Below, in pieces: positions 8,737 to 18,400 of a DNA stretch of 64,000 nucleotides (position 1 is the first letter of the stretch; each line of letters opens with the position of its first letter). The notes under the pieces were generated by a model. It worked only from the letters and a program-made list of their open reading frames with translations, was not told the DNA's origin and ran no database searches. The stretch lies in contig CABUKU010000002.1 of assembly GCA_902492205.1 (NCBI GenBank), positions 186,001 through 250,000 on the forward strand, read 5' to 3'. The translations under genes were made by a program, and so were the position numbers. Source of the stretch: an uncultured Bacteroides sp. (GTDB taxonomy: Bacteria; Bacteroidota; Bacteroidia; Bacteroidales; Bacteroidaceae).

Positions 8737-9522
8737 TTAAAGAAACGTTTCCGGATCTCTACGGGCAGAAAAGTTCTTATATAACATCTCCGTGTAAGGA
8801 GTATTAAATTCACGCGCTTCAGCAGGGCATTCTTTCACACAGGCACAACATTTTATACATTTCATCTTATCTGTATCTATCTTCCCTTCATCATTAACGA
8901 ATATAGCTTTTGTAGGACAAAGCGCCATGCACTCGCCACAAATTGCACAATGATCTAAAGTAATCGGAGCAGCAGGAGTCGGTTTGCCTACTTCCTTATA
9001 AGGCACATTACCTTTTACATAAAAAGGATAAACATCTTTCAGTGTACGGGCTTTAACCAGTTTTTCCAAAGCTTCCTTCCCGAAAGCCATCGCAGTACAA
9101 ATATCCGCATCATCCGGCCGACCTTCTGCAATTGGCATTCCTTTTCTGCTGTAACTATGCTCACCAATAAAAGCACATGCAGCAAAAGGAGTAAATCCCT
9201 GATTAATTGCTAAATCACGAAGTTCCACCAAAGCATCCTCATAATCACGATTTCCATAAACCGCTACAAGTATGGCTACGGAATTATCACCTTTCAGCCG
9301 CTTCAAACGTTCCACAGCCAAAGGCGCCACACGTCCTGCATATACAGGAGTGGCAATAATAACTAAAGAATCCTTGATTAAAACTTCACTTGCAGCCGTG
9401 TTACACGTCAAGTCAGTCTCAATTCTCCTTCCCATCCCTATGCCATCACCAATGGCGCGAGCTACTTTCTGTGAAGTATGCGTCGGGGAAAAATAAACAA
9501 TATGCGTTGTTGTGTATTCCAT
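8737..9522 (-). CDS. Flavodoxin / 2x[4Fe-4S] ferredoxin fusion (EFR1-type)
   Basis: Soluble electron-transfer protein of 261 residues. Residues 1-170 have a flavodoxin-like fold with the FMN-phosphate loop near SPTHTSQK (12-19). Residues 185-240 hold two [4Fe-4S] motifs: Cys192/195/198 with Cys202, and Cys222/225/228 with Cys232. This is the EFR1-type flavodoxin-ferredoxin fusion seen in anaerobes; its partners are not known. Single gene with a perfect -7 box TATCTTTG at 9527-9534, only a few bases before the ATG, so its leader is very short. Confidence 0.88.
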   Translation of the reverse strand: MEYTTTHIVYFSPTHTSQKVARAIGDGIGMGRRIETDLTCNTAASEVLIKDSLVIIATPVYAGRVAPLAVERLKRLKGDNSVAILVAVYGNRDYEDALVELRDLAINQGFTPFAACAFIGEHSYSRKGMPIAEGRPDDADICTAMAFGKEALEKLVKARTLKDVYPFYVKGNVPYKEVGKPTPAAPITLDHCAICGECMALCPTKAIFVNDEGKIDTDKMKCIKCCACVKECPAEAREFNTPYTEMLYKNFSARRDPETFL

Positions 9523-9526
9523 GGCG

Positions 9527-9534
9527 CAAAGATA
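9527..9534 (-). promoter_or_regulatory. -7 box (TATCTTTG) of the flavodoxin/ferredoxin gene
   Basis: Perfect box on the minus strand, ending 4 bases before the ATG at 9522. Transcription would therefore begin at or within a few bases of the start codon (near-leaderless). Confidence 0.6.
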
Positions 9535-9563
9535 AAGAAAAAGAATAATACAAAACTATTTTT

Positions 9564-10241
9564 TTAATTTTCGTTTTGTGTTTTCTGATGTTTTAGCACT
9601 TTTGCATCAATAAAGAAAACAATTTCCTCGGCCATATTGGTTATATGATCGCCGGCACGTTCCAGTTTGCGAATGATACTTATCAGATGCAGGCACGTCA
9701 GAGTATTTTCAGGATTGGCTTCAATGTAATCCCGCAATATGTTGGGAGCTTCGGCATTTATCTTATCCAGAATGTCATCTTTTGCAAATACTTGGGTAGC
9801 AAGATCGAGACTCTCCTTATCAAATGCTTCTTTCGCCAACCGAAGCATCTCTAGCACTTCCGTTATCATTTTGTCAAGGCGTAATTGTTCCACCAAGTCA
9901 GGATCCAGTGCAGGATCGGGAAAATGCTCCACAAAGCGTGATATACCCTCGGCAAAATCACCCAAACGTTCCAAATTGCTGTTTATTTTCAACACAGCAA
10001 GCACAAAACGCAGATCTACTCCTATCGGATTATACAATGCGATAATATCTTCCACATTGCTATCTATTTTCAACTCGGAGGCATTTACACGGCGCTCACA
10101 TACCATTACCTGACTTGCCAACTCACGGTCGAGAGTCAGTATAGCTTCCCCTGCCCTGTCCAATTGATTATAAACAAGCATCCACATCTCATCTACCTCA
10201 CGCTTTAGCGTAGTCAATTCGGCTTCTATAAATTTAACCAT
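9564..10241 (-). CDS. phoU: PhoU phosphate signalling protein (lone copy)
   Basis: PhoU family, 225 residues, two PhoU three-helix repeats with the acidic metal-binding motifs (LKINSNLERLGDFAEGI near 84-100 and IIRKLERAGDHITNMAEE near 188-205). PhoU links the Pst transporter to the PhoR/PhoB sensor system and restrains phosphate uptake. It is strongly similar to the second PhoU at 10600-11292 along its whole length. It lies 358 bases beyond the end of the pst operon, separated by a terminator, and has its own promoter with 11-bp direct repeats, so it can be made apart from the transporter. Confidence 0.93.
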   Translation of the reverse strand: MVKFIEAELTTLKREVDEMWMLVYNQLDRAGEAILTLDRELASQVMVCERRVNASELKIDSNVEDIIALYNPIGVDLRFVLAVLKINSNLERLGDFAEGISRFVEHFPDPALDPDLVEQLRLDKMITEVLEMLRLAKEAFDKESLDLATQVFAKDDILDKINAEAPNILRDYIEANPENTLTCLHLISIIRKLERAGDHITNMAEEIVFFIDAKVLKHQKTQNEN

Positions 10242-10261
10242 ATTATTTAAAATTATGGAGA

Positions 10262-10318
10262 CAAACGTAGCACAGAAGAGTTTCAGGCATATTGCAAATG
10301 TATTACAATACCATTACA
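10262..10318 (-). promoter_or_regulatory. Pho-box-like promoter of the lone phoU
   Basis: On the minus strand four 11-base direct repeats start at 10318, 10307, 10296 and 10285 (descending), with cores TGTAAT, TGTAAT, TGCAAT and TGAAAC. A perfect -7 box TACGTTTG at 10262-10269 follows 5 bases after the last repeat. PhoB of enterobacteria binds 11-base direct repeats in place of a -35 box; this has the same geometry. The same repeat-to-box distance is found at pstS. Confidence 0.65.
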
Positions 10319-10335
10319 AAGACCTATATTAAACA

Positions 10336-10367
10336 AAAAACGGGGCTTTTCACAAAGCCCCGTTTTT
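10336..10367 (-). terminator. Terminator of the pst operon
   Basis: Perfect GC-rich hairpin ACGGGGCTTT / AAAGCCCCGT with T-runs on both sides; on the minus strand it lies downstream of phoU (10600) and upstream of the promoter of the next phoU. The remaining gap 10370-10599 is AT-rich; I see nothing else in it. Confidence 0.85.
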
Positions 10368-10599
10368 CAGTTTTCAATAGGTATTAGTTTTTTTTAAGGT
10401 AAAAAGATTGTTTTCAGGATAACGTCTGCAAAGATGAGGCTTTTATCAATACACTCCAAATAATAAAGTATGTCATAAAACATATTTTTGTGTTTTATTT
10501 ACTTTTTCACTCTTAATCATTTGGTAAAAGACCGCTCTTTTTAGCTTATCCACAACAAATTTAAAAAAATATATTTAATAAACGCTATAAATAGGGTAA

Positions 10600-11292
10600 T
10601 TATTTTGCAGATGGATATTTTTCGTCCACTTTACCGCTGTGTTTCAGCACCTTAGCATCAATAAAGAAAACAACTTCTTCTGCTATATTGGTAATATGAT
10701 CCCCGGCACGTTCTAATTTGCGGAACACTCCCACCAAATTCAAACAAGAAAGCATTGCTTCGGGATGTTTCTGCAAATATTCACTGAGCACCGGAGTTAC
10801 ATTCGCATTGATTTCATCCAATACATTATCTTTTGCGAAAACAGATGTTGCCAATTCGATACTTTCTTCATTCAGTGCCTTTTTAGCTGTTTCGAGCATG
10901 GAAAGTACTTGTTTGTACATCTCTTCCATACGAAGTGCCTGCAATAATTCAGAGTCTAAAGCCGGCTCTGCACATTTCTCCACAAAACGGGCGATTCCTT
11001 CTGCAAAGTCTCCCAAACGTTCAAGGTTTGTATTTATCTTCAACATTGCCAACACAAAGCGAAGGTCAACTGCCACCGGATTATAAAGGGCAATAACATC
11101 TTCCACATCACTGTCTATTTTCAACTCGAAAGCATTCACCCTGCGTTCGCGTACAATAACTTGTTGTGCCAATTCTTTATCCATAGTCAGCACAGCCTCT
11201 CCGGCCCTGTCAATCTGGTTATAGACAAGCGTCCACATTTCATTAATCTCTTTCTTGAGCAACTCTAATTCTGATTCTATAAACTTTACCAT
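10600..11292 (-). CDS. phoU: PhoU phosphate signalling protein (operon copy)
   Basis: Second PhoU, 230 residues, last gene of pstC-pstA-pstB-phoU. Same two-repeat architecture and metal-binding motifs as the neighbouring copy (LKINTNLERLGDFAEGI, VFRKLERAGDHITNIAEE). It differs from the lone copy by a short C-terminal tail (GKVDEKYPSAK) and scattered substitutions, so the two come from a duplication. A hairpin-forming 90-base gap with 7-base repeats separates it from pstB and may tune its expression. Confidence 0.93.
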   Translation of the reverse strand: MVKFIESELELLKKEINEMWTLVYNQIDRAGEAVLTMDKELAQQVIVRERRVNAFELKIDSDVEDVIALYNPVAVDLRFVLAMLKINTNLERLGDFAEGIARFVEKCAEPALDSELLQALRMEEMYKQVLSMLETAKKALNEESIELATSVFAKDNVLDEINANVTPVLSEYLQKHPEAMLSCLNLVGVFRKLERAGDHITNIAEEVVFFIDAKVLKHSGKVDEKYPSAK

Positions 11293-11308
11293 ACTAATAA
11301 TTATTTAG

Positions 11309-11375
11309 TAGAGAGTTGAGAATGGAGAGTTACCATGCGGCATCGTAACTCTCAACTCTCAACTTTCAACTCTCC
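11309..11375. repeat. 7-base repeats and inverted repeat between pstB and phoU
   Basis: GAGAGTTAC and GTAACTCTC form a 9-base stem around a CATGCGGCATC loop, and ACTCTCA-type heptamers are repeated four times after it (inverted copies before it). It lies inside the pst operon, so it may be a processing or attenuation site. Confidence 0.6.
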
Positions 11376-11381
11376 ATTGAT

Positions 11382-12134
11382 TTAACCAAATCTTCCTGTA
11401 ATATAATTCTGTGTAGCCTCTTTACTCGGATTCGTGAATATCTTTTTCGTATCATCATATTCCACCATCTCACCCAAATAAAAGAAAGCGGTCTTATCAC
11501 TCACACGTGCAGCCTGTTGCATGTTATGGGTTACGATAACGATTGTATAATCCTTCTTCAACTCATGGATCAACTCCTCCACCTTAGCCGTTGAAATCGG
11601 ATCGAGCGCCGAAGCCGGCTCATCCATTAACAAGACAGAAGGAGAAACAGCCATTGCACGTGCAATACAAAGCCGCTGTTGTTGTCCACCGGATAAAGCA
11701 AAAGCCGATTCTTTCAATTTGTTTTTCACTTCATCCCAAAGAGCAGCCCCTTTCAATGTTTCCTCCACGCGCTGACGGATGAAATCATTATCCTTCACGC
11801 CATTCACCCGCAACCCATAAGCCACATTCTCAAAAATACTTTTCGGGAAAGGATTGGGACGTTGAAATACCATACCCACATTCTTTCGAAGTTCGTCAAC
11901 CAACACTCCCTTGGCATATATGTTCTGACCATCTACCAGTATCTCACCCGTGAGGTGTGTATCGGGTATCAAATCATTCATGCGGTTCATCAGCCGGAGA
12001 AAGGTTGATTTGCCACATCCCGACGGACCGATGAAAGCCACCACCGACTTTTCCTCTATCCCCATACTGATACCTTTCAATGCATGGAAGTCACCGTAGT
12101 AGAAATTAACGTCTTTAGCTTCAATCTTATTCAT
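11382..12134 (-). CDS. pstB: Phosphate ABC transporter ATP-binding protein PstB
   Basis: ABC ATPase of the high-affinity phosphate importer, 250 residues, the usual PstB length. Walker A GPSGCGKST is near 33-41, the Q-loop region FQRPNPFPKSIFENVAYG is the PstB form, signature LSGGQQQR is near 147, and Walker B VLLMDEPASALDP follows. It pairs with PstC and PstA in the inner membrane. Third gene of the operon, 25 bases after pstA. Confidence 0.97.
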   Translation of the reverse strand: MNKIEAKDVNFYYGDFHALKGISMGIEEKSVVAFIGPSGCGKSTFLRLMNRMNDLIPDTHLTGEILVDGQNIYAKGVLVDELRKNVGMVFQRPNPFPKSIFENVAYGLRVNGVKDNDFIRQRVEETLKGAALWDEVKNKLKESAFALSGGQQQRLCIARAMAVSPSVLLMDEPASALDPISTAKVEELIHELKKDYTIVIVTHNMQQAARVSDKTAFFYLGEMVEYDDTKKIFTNPSKEATQNYITGRFG

Positions 12135-12159
12135 ATATATATGTATTATTTTTCTATTA

Positions 12160-13047
12160 TCAATTACCTTTCACCTTATTGGCAAAATACTTCCTGAGTG
12201 CATTGGCTATCAAATTGACTGCTAATATAATAATAATCAACACAAACGCAGTACCGTATGCCAAAGGAAGTTGTTTCTCCATATCCGTTCCGCTCGTGGC
12301 AAGAACATAAAGATGATATGGAAGCGCCATACACTGGTCGAGAATGCTGTGCGGAAGATGCGGAAGGAAATAAGCGGCACAGGTGAAAAGAATCGGAGCC
12401 GTTTCTCCCGACACACGTCCGAGTGCCAGAATCAATCCCGTAATAATATTGGGCATCCCCATCGGAAGAACCACATGCCAAATAGTTTGAAGTTTGGAAG
12501 CCCCAAGCGCACGGCTGCCTTCACGATAACTGTCGGGAATGGCTTTCAGAGCTTCCTCGGTAGTGCGGATAACCAAAGGTACGCAAAGCAGCCCCAATGT
12601 CAGCGAACCGGCGAGGATACTGTCGCCGAAACCAAGGTATTTCACAAACAATGCCATACCAAACAGACCGAATACAATAGAGGGTATGCCACTGAGGTTA
12701 TTTGTCATCACACGGATAAAACGAACGAGCTTTCCTTTCGGAGCATATTCATTCATATAAATACCGCTCATCACTCCCACGGGAAAAGCAATCACCGCAC
12801 TGCCCACCATTAAATAGAAAGTTCCGACAATGGCAGGCCATATTCCGCCCGACGTCATTCCATCGGTTGGAGCACTGAAAATGAAATCCCAGCTTATCAC
12901 TCCTATACCTTTATATATAATGAATCCGAGAATGGCAAAAAGAATAGCTACCACCGTGTAACTAAGTATGGCAAAAATAGCGAAAGCAATTCGTTGCGAG
13001 CGGCGCTTTGCCCGGTTCTCTTTATTCATATTTGTTATCTGTTCCAT
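12160..13047 (-). CDS. pstA: Phosphate ABC transporter permease PstA
   Basis: Inner-membrane permease of 295 residues with six predicted membrane segments. The ABC-permease EAA loop (EALKAIPDSYREGSRALGASKLQTIWHVVLP) lies near residues 164-194. It forms the channel with PstC. The start lies 9 bases after the pstC stop, so translation is probably coupled. The ATG at 13047 gives MEQITNM; a second ATG (13029, MNKENR) is also possible. Confidence 0.95.
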   Translation of the reverse strand: MEQITNMNKENRAKRRSQRIAFAIFAILSYTVVAILFAILGFIIYKGIGVISWDFIFSAPTDGMTSGGIWPAIVGTFYLMVGSAVIAFPVGVMSGIYMNEYAPKGKLVRFIRVMTNNLSGIPSIVFGLFGMALFVKYLGFGDSILAGSLTLGLLCVPLVIRTTEEALKAIPDSYREGSRALGASKLQTIWHVVLPMGMPNIITGLILALGRVSGETAPILFTCAAYFLPHLPHSILDQCMALPYHLYVLATSGTDMEKQLPLAYGTAFVLIIIILAVNLIANALRKYFANKVKGN

Positions 13048-13056
13048 AATCCCTTA

Positions 13057-14244
13057 TTATTTCTTATTCTTATTTGCCACATATTCCACACTGAAGTTGA
13101 TTATCAAGGTAATGAAGAACAACACTACACCCAACAGGAACAAAGCCTGATAATGAGGACCACCCGAAGGAGCTTCACCCAACTCGGCTGCGATAGTGGC
13201 AGGAATGGTTCTCAACGGTTCAAGAATGGTTGTCGGGATAACCGCAGCATTACCTGTTACCATCAACACAGCCATTGTTTCACCAATGGCACGCCCGATG
13301 CCCAGTACCACCCCCGAAGTGATACCCGATATAGAATAAGGAATCACTACCTTATATATAGTCTGCCATTTGGTTGCCCCTAGAGCCAGACTCGCTTCGC
13401 GCATGGCACGCGGACAGTTACGCATAGCATCCTCACTCACGGTAATAATCGTGGGAAGCGCCATGATAGCAAGCACTATGCTTCCGGCAAGCCCCGTTTC
13501 TCCCACAGGAAGATTAAATACTTTCTGAATCAGAGGAACAATCACGATCAATCCAAAAAAACCGTAGACCACGGAAGGAATGCCACTCAGAAGCTCAATT
13601 ACAGGTTTCAGAATTCCCCGCATGCGGCCGCCCGACACTTCGGACATATAAATGGAAACAGCCAATCCGAAAGGCAATGCTATGAGAATTGCAAAAAGGC
13701 TTACCCAGAGAGTTCCCGTAATCAAAGGTAACACGCCGAAAAGCGGTGCGGGAGTTGCAGTAGGAAACCACTCTTTCCCCGCAAACACATCCTTGAAAGA
13801 AATATTTTCATCTTTCAGCAGTTTGCCCGAAAAATCCTTGGGAATAAACTTAGCCGGAAGAAAAGCCACAATACCGGGATTACTCTCCACCAGTTCCGAT
13901 ATGCGGGTGGACACATGTTCATATTCCGCTCCCAATTCCTCTTCCGTATAATATTTGGTAAGGTCATTTAAACGAAAAGGCATGATCGGGACGTTTTCGC
14001 CACCCAATTCATGCCAGTTCGTTATTTCCTCGTCAAATACATTTTTTATTTGTTCGGGAGTCAGCTCGTCAACCCTGTTGGTTTTGTTCACAGCCAGCAC
14101 ATAACCTTCTTCGATTACCTTGCTGCCAAACAATCCGAATCCCTCCGTGAAAAGGAAAACCACAATCAGCAGGATTGTAATGCTCGTTACAAATCCGCTA
14201 CAGGTCAATATTCCTTCAATAACTTTCTCAAAAAATCTCTTCAT
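13057..14244 (-). CDS. pstC: Phosphate ABC transporter permease PstC with inserted binding-protein-like domain
   Basis: Permease of 395 residues, about 80-100 longer than typical PstC. After the first membrane segment (about 14-32) there is an extracytoplasmic insert (about 45-150). Its sequence LTPEQIKNVFDEEITNWHELGG resembles the PstS-type motif LTRKQLEDIFRGKITNWKQVGG of the binding protein at 40832, and the later SNPGIVAFLPAKFIP matches the end of that lobe. The permease core follows, with EAA loop DAMRNCPRAMREASLALGATKWQTIYK near 280. First gene of the operon, with 11-bp repeats at 14312-14344 upstream. Confidence 0.93.
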   Translation of the reverse strand: MKRFFEKVIEGILTCSGFVTSITILLIVVFLFTEGFGLFGSKVIEEGYVLAVNKTNRVDELTPEQIKNVFDEEITNWHELGGENVPIMPFRLNDLTKYYTEEELGAEYEHVSTRISELVESNPGIVAFLPAKFIPKDFSGKLLKDENISFKDVFAGKEWFPTATPAPLFGVLPLITGTLWVSLFAILIALPFGLAVSIYMSEVSGGRMRGILKPVIELLSGIPSVVYGFFGLIVIVPLIQKVFNLPVGETGLAGSIVLAIMALPTIITVSEDAMRNCPRAMREASLALGATKWQTIYKVVIPYSISGITSGVVLGIGRAIGETMAVLMVTGNAAVIPTTILEPLRTIPATIAAELGEAPSGGPHYQALFLLGVVLFFITLIINFSVEYVANKNKK

Positions 14245-14279
14245 GCCTATTTAATAAAGTGTATGCAAAGAAAACAATT

Positions 14280-14344
14280 CAATATTAAGATAGTTTGAAA
14301 AAGCTTTGAAGGAAATGTTTCAAAAGTGTTACAATCCTGTTACC
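14280..14344 (-). promoter_or_regulatory. Pho-box-like promoter of the pst operon
   Basis: On the minus strand 11-base direct repeats start at 14344, 14333 and 14322 with cores GGTAAC, TGTAAC and TGAAAC; two weaker repeats (TTCAAA) follow in the same register. A near-consensus -7 box TAATATTG lies at 14280-14287. The whole segment is preserved in a decayed copy at 20183-20240, where the TGTAAC cores are unchanged. Confidence 0.62.
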
Positions 14345-14448
14345 ATCGACTTTTACAACTATAAGTTTCATCTTTCAGTTGACAGGATAACCACTTATTA
14401 TTCATCGTATCACACTGAAGCTCCTTTATCTTCAATAAATATTTATTT

Positions 14449-14494
14449 AAAATGCCTTTCATACTCTCTTATATAGAGCATTGAAAGGCATTTT
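14449..14494 (-). terminator. Terminator of the fimbrillin/M64 operon
   Basis: Perfect 13-base arms AAAATGCCTTTCA and TGAAAGGCATTTT with a 20-base loop. It lies 40 bases beyond the stop of the last lipoprotein gene and before the pst promoter, which it insulates from readthrough. Confidence 0.8.
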
Positions 14495-14535
14495 CTGAAT
14501 CAGCAAAAGTTTGTTCTCATTTACCCTGGAACTCG

Positions 14536-15411
14536 TTATTCCCAATTTTCTACTTCTCCGCCTATCTCAATCTTTATTTGTTCCGGATTCTTCGAAATGA
14601 CCAATTGCATGGAATGCTGAATACCAGACTTGAAGAGGAATTTACTTTCGTAGAGATAGGATACTCCTTTCATTACAACTTCTATTAACGGTTGTCGGTT
14701 GTCCAGACGCTGTGGCACCAGAATAGCAGTATACTTATAATTGCCTAAGCTCTTTGCACGTATACTCTGTTTGGTACTATACTGGTTACGGGTAACTATC
14801 CCCACGCTGAGATCGATAGTAGCACTTGGTACAGTGTTGTGTATGTACACTTCGGCACTTTCGGGCAAATCACCCTCATAGTCCTCCCCCTTTACCAACT
14901 TAATCAGAATACGGCTCATGCAATGACGAAACTGCAAGGATATCGGGTTGCCGCTTGCCGTTATTCCTGTTTTATTTGCCCAAAGGAAGTCGCTGGTCGT
15001 GTAACCAGTTCCATTCTGGTTGGTTGCAACAATGAAAGGATAGTCGTCTACTGAGGAAACTGACGCAACATATGGATAGTAAGCATAGACGTTGTATGTG
15101 CCGTCGTCCCAATAGATAGGTTTATCAGTACTCCATTGACTACCGTCGAAACTCAATGCAGCATTATTCGCATAGTTACCCGATTGTTCCAGTGGGTTGT
15201 TATTATCAACGATGAAGAGTCCGATACGATCACCATTCTCAAAGGCGTTTTCTGTGGCACGGGTAGCAATTTGCTGCTTGGGGTGCAAGATATTGAAAGT
15301 CATCATGCCCTTATCATCGAGGGCATTTTCCGTATATTCACTGCAACCTGCTAGTGTCAGTAGGATTACCAGCAATCCTGCCGGAATAATATATAGTTTA
15401 TTTCTTACCAT
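14536..15411 (-). CDS. Fimbrillin family lipoprotein
   Basis: Exported lipoprotein of 291 residues. Lipobox LAGC puts the lipid-bearing Cys near residue 23. The motif ENGDRIGLFIVDN (about 58-70) and the later YWDDGTYNVYAYYPYV are hallmarks of Mfa/FimB-like fimbrillin domains (Mfa_like_1 type), which make fimbrial subunits or tip proteins by donor-strand exchange, or stand-alone surface proteins. Last gene of a three-gene operon with two proteins sharing the same motif. No FimA-type major subunit, Mfa2 anchor or dedicated assembly gene is seen nearby. Confidence 0.85.
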   Translation of the reverse strand: MVRNKLYIIPAGLLVILLTLAGCSEYTENALDDKGMMTFNILHPKQQIATRATENAFENGDRIGLFIVDNNNPLEQSGNYANNAALSFDGSQWSTDKPIYWDDGTYNVYAYYPYVASVSSVDDYPFIVATNQNGTGYTTSDFLWANKTGITASGNPISLQFRHCMSRILIKLVKGEDYEGDLPESAEVYIHNTVPSATIDLSVGIVTRNQYSTKQSIRAKSLGNYKYTAILVPQRLDNRQPLIEVVMKGVSYLYESKFLFKSGIQHSMQLVISKNPEQIKIEIGGEVENWE

Positions 15412-15460
15412 GTTTTTAATAATTATAAATGATAAATTATGAATTTCTATCTCTTGATCG

Positions 15461-18400
15461 TTAATTGCTTAACGGACTTCCTTTCCGAATCCGAGGTGGC
15501 ATTTGGAATCCATGTATACTAGTTCCCGTGTAAGGTGTGTTACTGAAGCGTGTGATAGCTCCTGCATCACGTTTGTCGTTTTTCACAAAATCCTCAAAGG
15601 AATATGCTTCGCCAGCATATAGCTTGATGCGCTTCACAATACTTTCGCGGCTAATAGTATTATAATAGGGAATATCATTATTCATGCAACTATTATGTTC
15701 GGGACGAAATACTCCGCGGTTGTGCATATATCCTCCTTCATAGATATCCACGATGTCGCTGTAACGGTCATCAAAAATGAGATGGCTCCAAGGCACTTCG
15801 TGCATCTTGCCGGTTAATGAAAGGTTGTCATACCAGCCGAGGGATTTTGCATAGTTGAATTCAAATACATGCCCACAGCACGTACAGGTACAGAAATCTA
15901 TGAATTCGTTGTGATAGATATACTCGTCACCCAGTTTTCCGAATCCGTGACCGCCTGCTTCATGCTGAATAACGCCACGTGTATCAAGTGGATAACCGTA
16001 TGTACTCATCGGACAGAAAGCAATGGCAGAACCATCGTCCCACATCTGGCAGATACCACCGTAATCAGTACTGTTGGGCACCATAATGACAAGCGATTCT
16101 TTCAAGTTGTCCTTGGTGACTGTAGGCATCTTTAAAGCATAGTTAAAAACAGCTTTGTAGTCACACTTTAATCCTACACCGCCAGTAAAGGTAGTTTCGA
16201 ACTTGGCATAACGAATGGTGTTGATAGTTCCTATACCAGTTTCAGGTGATACGGCAATGGCGCTATAAACGTTGAAATAGTCACGGTAGGTCTTGAAAGG
16301 CTCAATGCCGAAAAAATTCTCCACTTGTTCCTGCATGGCAGTCATATATTTGCCTTCTGAAATGTCTTTACCATCGAATCCGTCACCCAGAAATACCAGA
16401 TTGATGCCACCCCGATTTCCTTTCGTTGCTTTCTGCAAAGTGATGATTTCATCTTCGGCATACTGATAGTCGTACTGAGAAACTACACATTTATGTGTGT
16501 AATCCTGATCTTTCAGTTTAAACACAATCTCTCCTGTGCGCATGGCAACTCCTTTGCTCATTTCTTGGATGGTCAATGTCAATTCGGTTTTCTTGTTTCC
16601 ACTTTCCTGCGAGAGGCTACACCAATCGGGCATGCTTTTTACTTCCCAATCGCCTTCGGCATTCAATACCAGTTTGCGCGTGCATTTCGTATTTATGGCG
16701 TTGGCAATGCCGGGGCGACATACCAGTTCGCGGTGGGCGGCAATGCGCTTAAAGTCGCTCCAACCTACGACAGTCTGATATTGCTGGATAGCAGATTCCG
16801 GAACTTCGAGGGTGAAGTTGTCCTTAGACACACCATCGAAGGCACCCGGTTGAACATGTGCCGGAATCCCCCCTTTGCAGACAACGCTTCCAATACCATA
16901 ACATTGAAAGAAAGCTCCATTCTGTATACTTTCTAAACCTTCGGGAAAGATGAGACCTTCCAAGCTACGGCAGCCATAGAAAGCGTATTGCCCGATACTT
17001 TGCACTTCTTCCGGGATTTCAAGAACTCCCATAAGACGCCAGTTTCCACCATTATTAGGACTACCGAACACATAAGAACCGATTACTCTCAATGATTTCG
17101 GAAGTTTCAACTCGCCGGAGAAGTCACAACCGTCAAATACATGATCGTTTAGTATAACAAGGTCTTTGGGAAGATTTAATTCGCCTTTAAAGTGAGTGGA
17201 GGAAAAAGCATATTCTCCAATACTTGTAATGCCGTCATGCAAAGTTAGCATTCCATCGAAACCGCAAAAGTTAAAGCATTTGTCAGGAATGGTAGTTACT
17301 CCTTGTGGAATGGTGAGACTTCCCGTCAGGTTAGAGCAGTATTTAAATGAATATTCTTCTATCTTCTTTAATTTATCCGGTAATCTTAATTCTCCATATA
17401 AATTGTAGCATTCTTCAAAGGCATGGAATCCTATGTATTCTACCGATGTGGGAAGTAGTAATTCACATGTGAATCCACATCCACCGAATGCGCCTCCATA
17501 CCAATATATATCCCATCCATCACCTATGGATTTGAGTGTAGTAGGTAACGACAACGTTCCTGTGAATGATTTGCAATTGTAAAATGCACCAGCCCTAACT
17601 TTGGTCACTCCTTCAGGAATAATCAGCGAACCACTTAAATTCTTGCATGCCGCAAATGCAGCTACATTTATAATTTTCAGTTGATCGGGAAGAACCAGAC
17701 GCATCAAAGATTCTTTTGCAACCATAGCTCCTTCCGGGATCTCATCTTCGTCATAGGTTCGTGGAAAACATGTACCGTTTTTATAGTGTAGCATTGTATC
17801 CGTTTTGGCAATTTTTACCTCTTTCAAATTTAGCGATTGAAGCAAATCCATCGAGTCTCTCATGAAGTAGAAATCCACTCCATTTATCTCACCCGTGACC
17901 TTCATATTCTGCAATTTCTTGTAATCCTTGTTTGCTGTCTTTATTGCTTCTTTCAGTTTTCCAGCTTCCGACTTTATCACAATATATTCCTTCATTGTCG
18001 CGTCATGACTCACGTCATCATTTTCCCATGCTGTGATGCTTTCGCCTACCAAAGTAAAGGTATATTGCCCTGCAACTTCTTTTTTATCTACCTTAATGCT
18101 AAAATTATGCATTTTACCGGAAATATAGGTAAATGCTTCCTCTTTTTTGAATGTATATGGCGTGCCGTCTACCGTGATGCTGAACAATACAGTGCCCGAA
18201 GAAATACTTTGTGGCACAACGATGGCACGGAAAGTATCATCTTTCTTATAAGGAAGAATGCCTGTTGGTGCCACTTCGCCCGTAGCAGTCACTTCTCCGT
18301 TTTGTAGGTTGATAAATGAATGCCACTTCACATTTTTCACCAATACGCTTTTCTCCAATATTGCCCATTCACCTTCCTTGAAGCCTGCACCTTCTATCAA

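Noticed and set aside
12271..12813. 180-codon plus-strand ORF inside pstA
   Set aside because: Antisense shadow of pstA; low-complexity, His- and Arg-rich translation.
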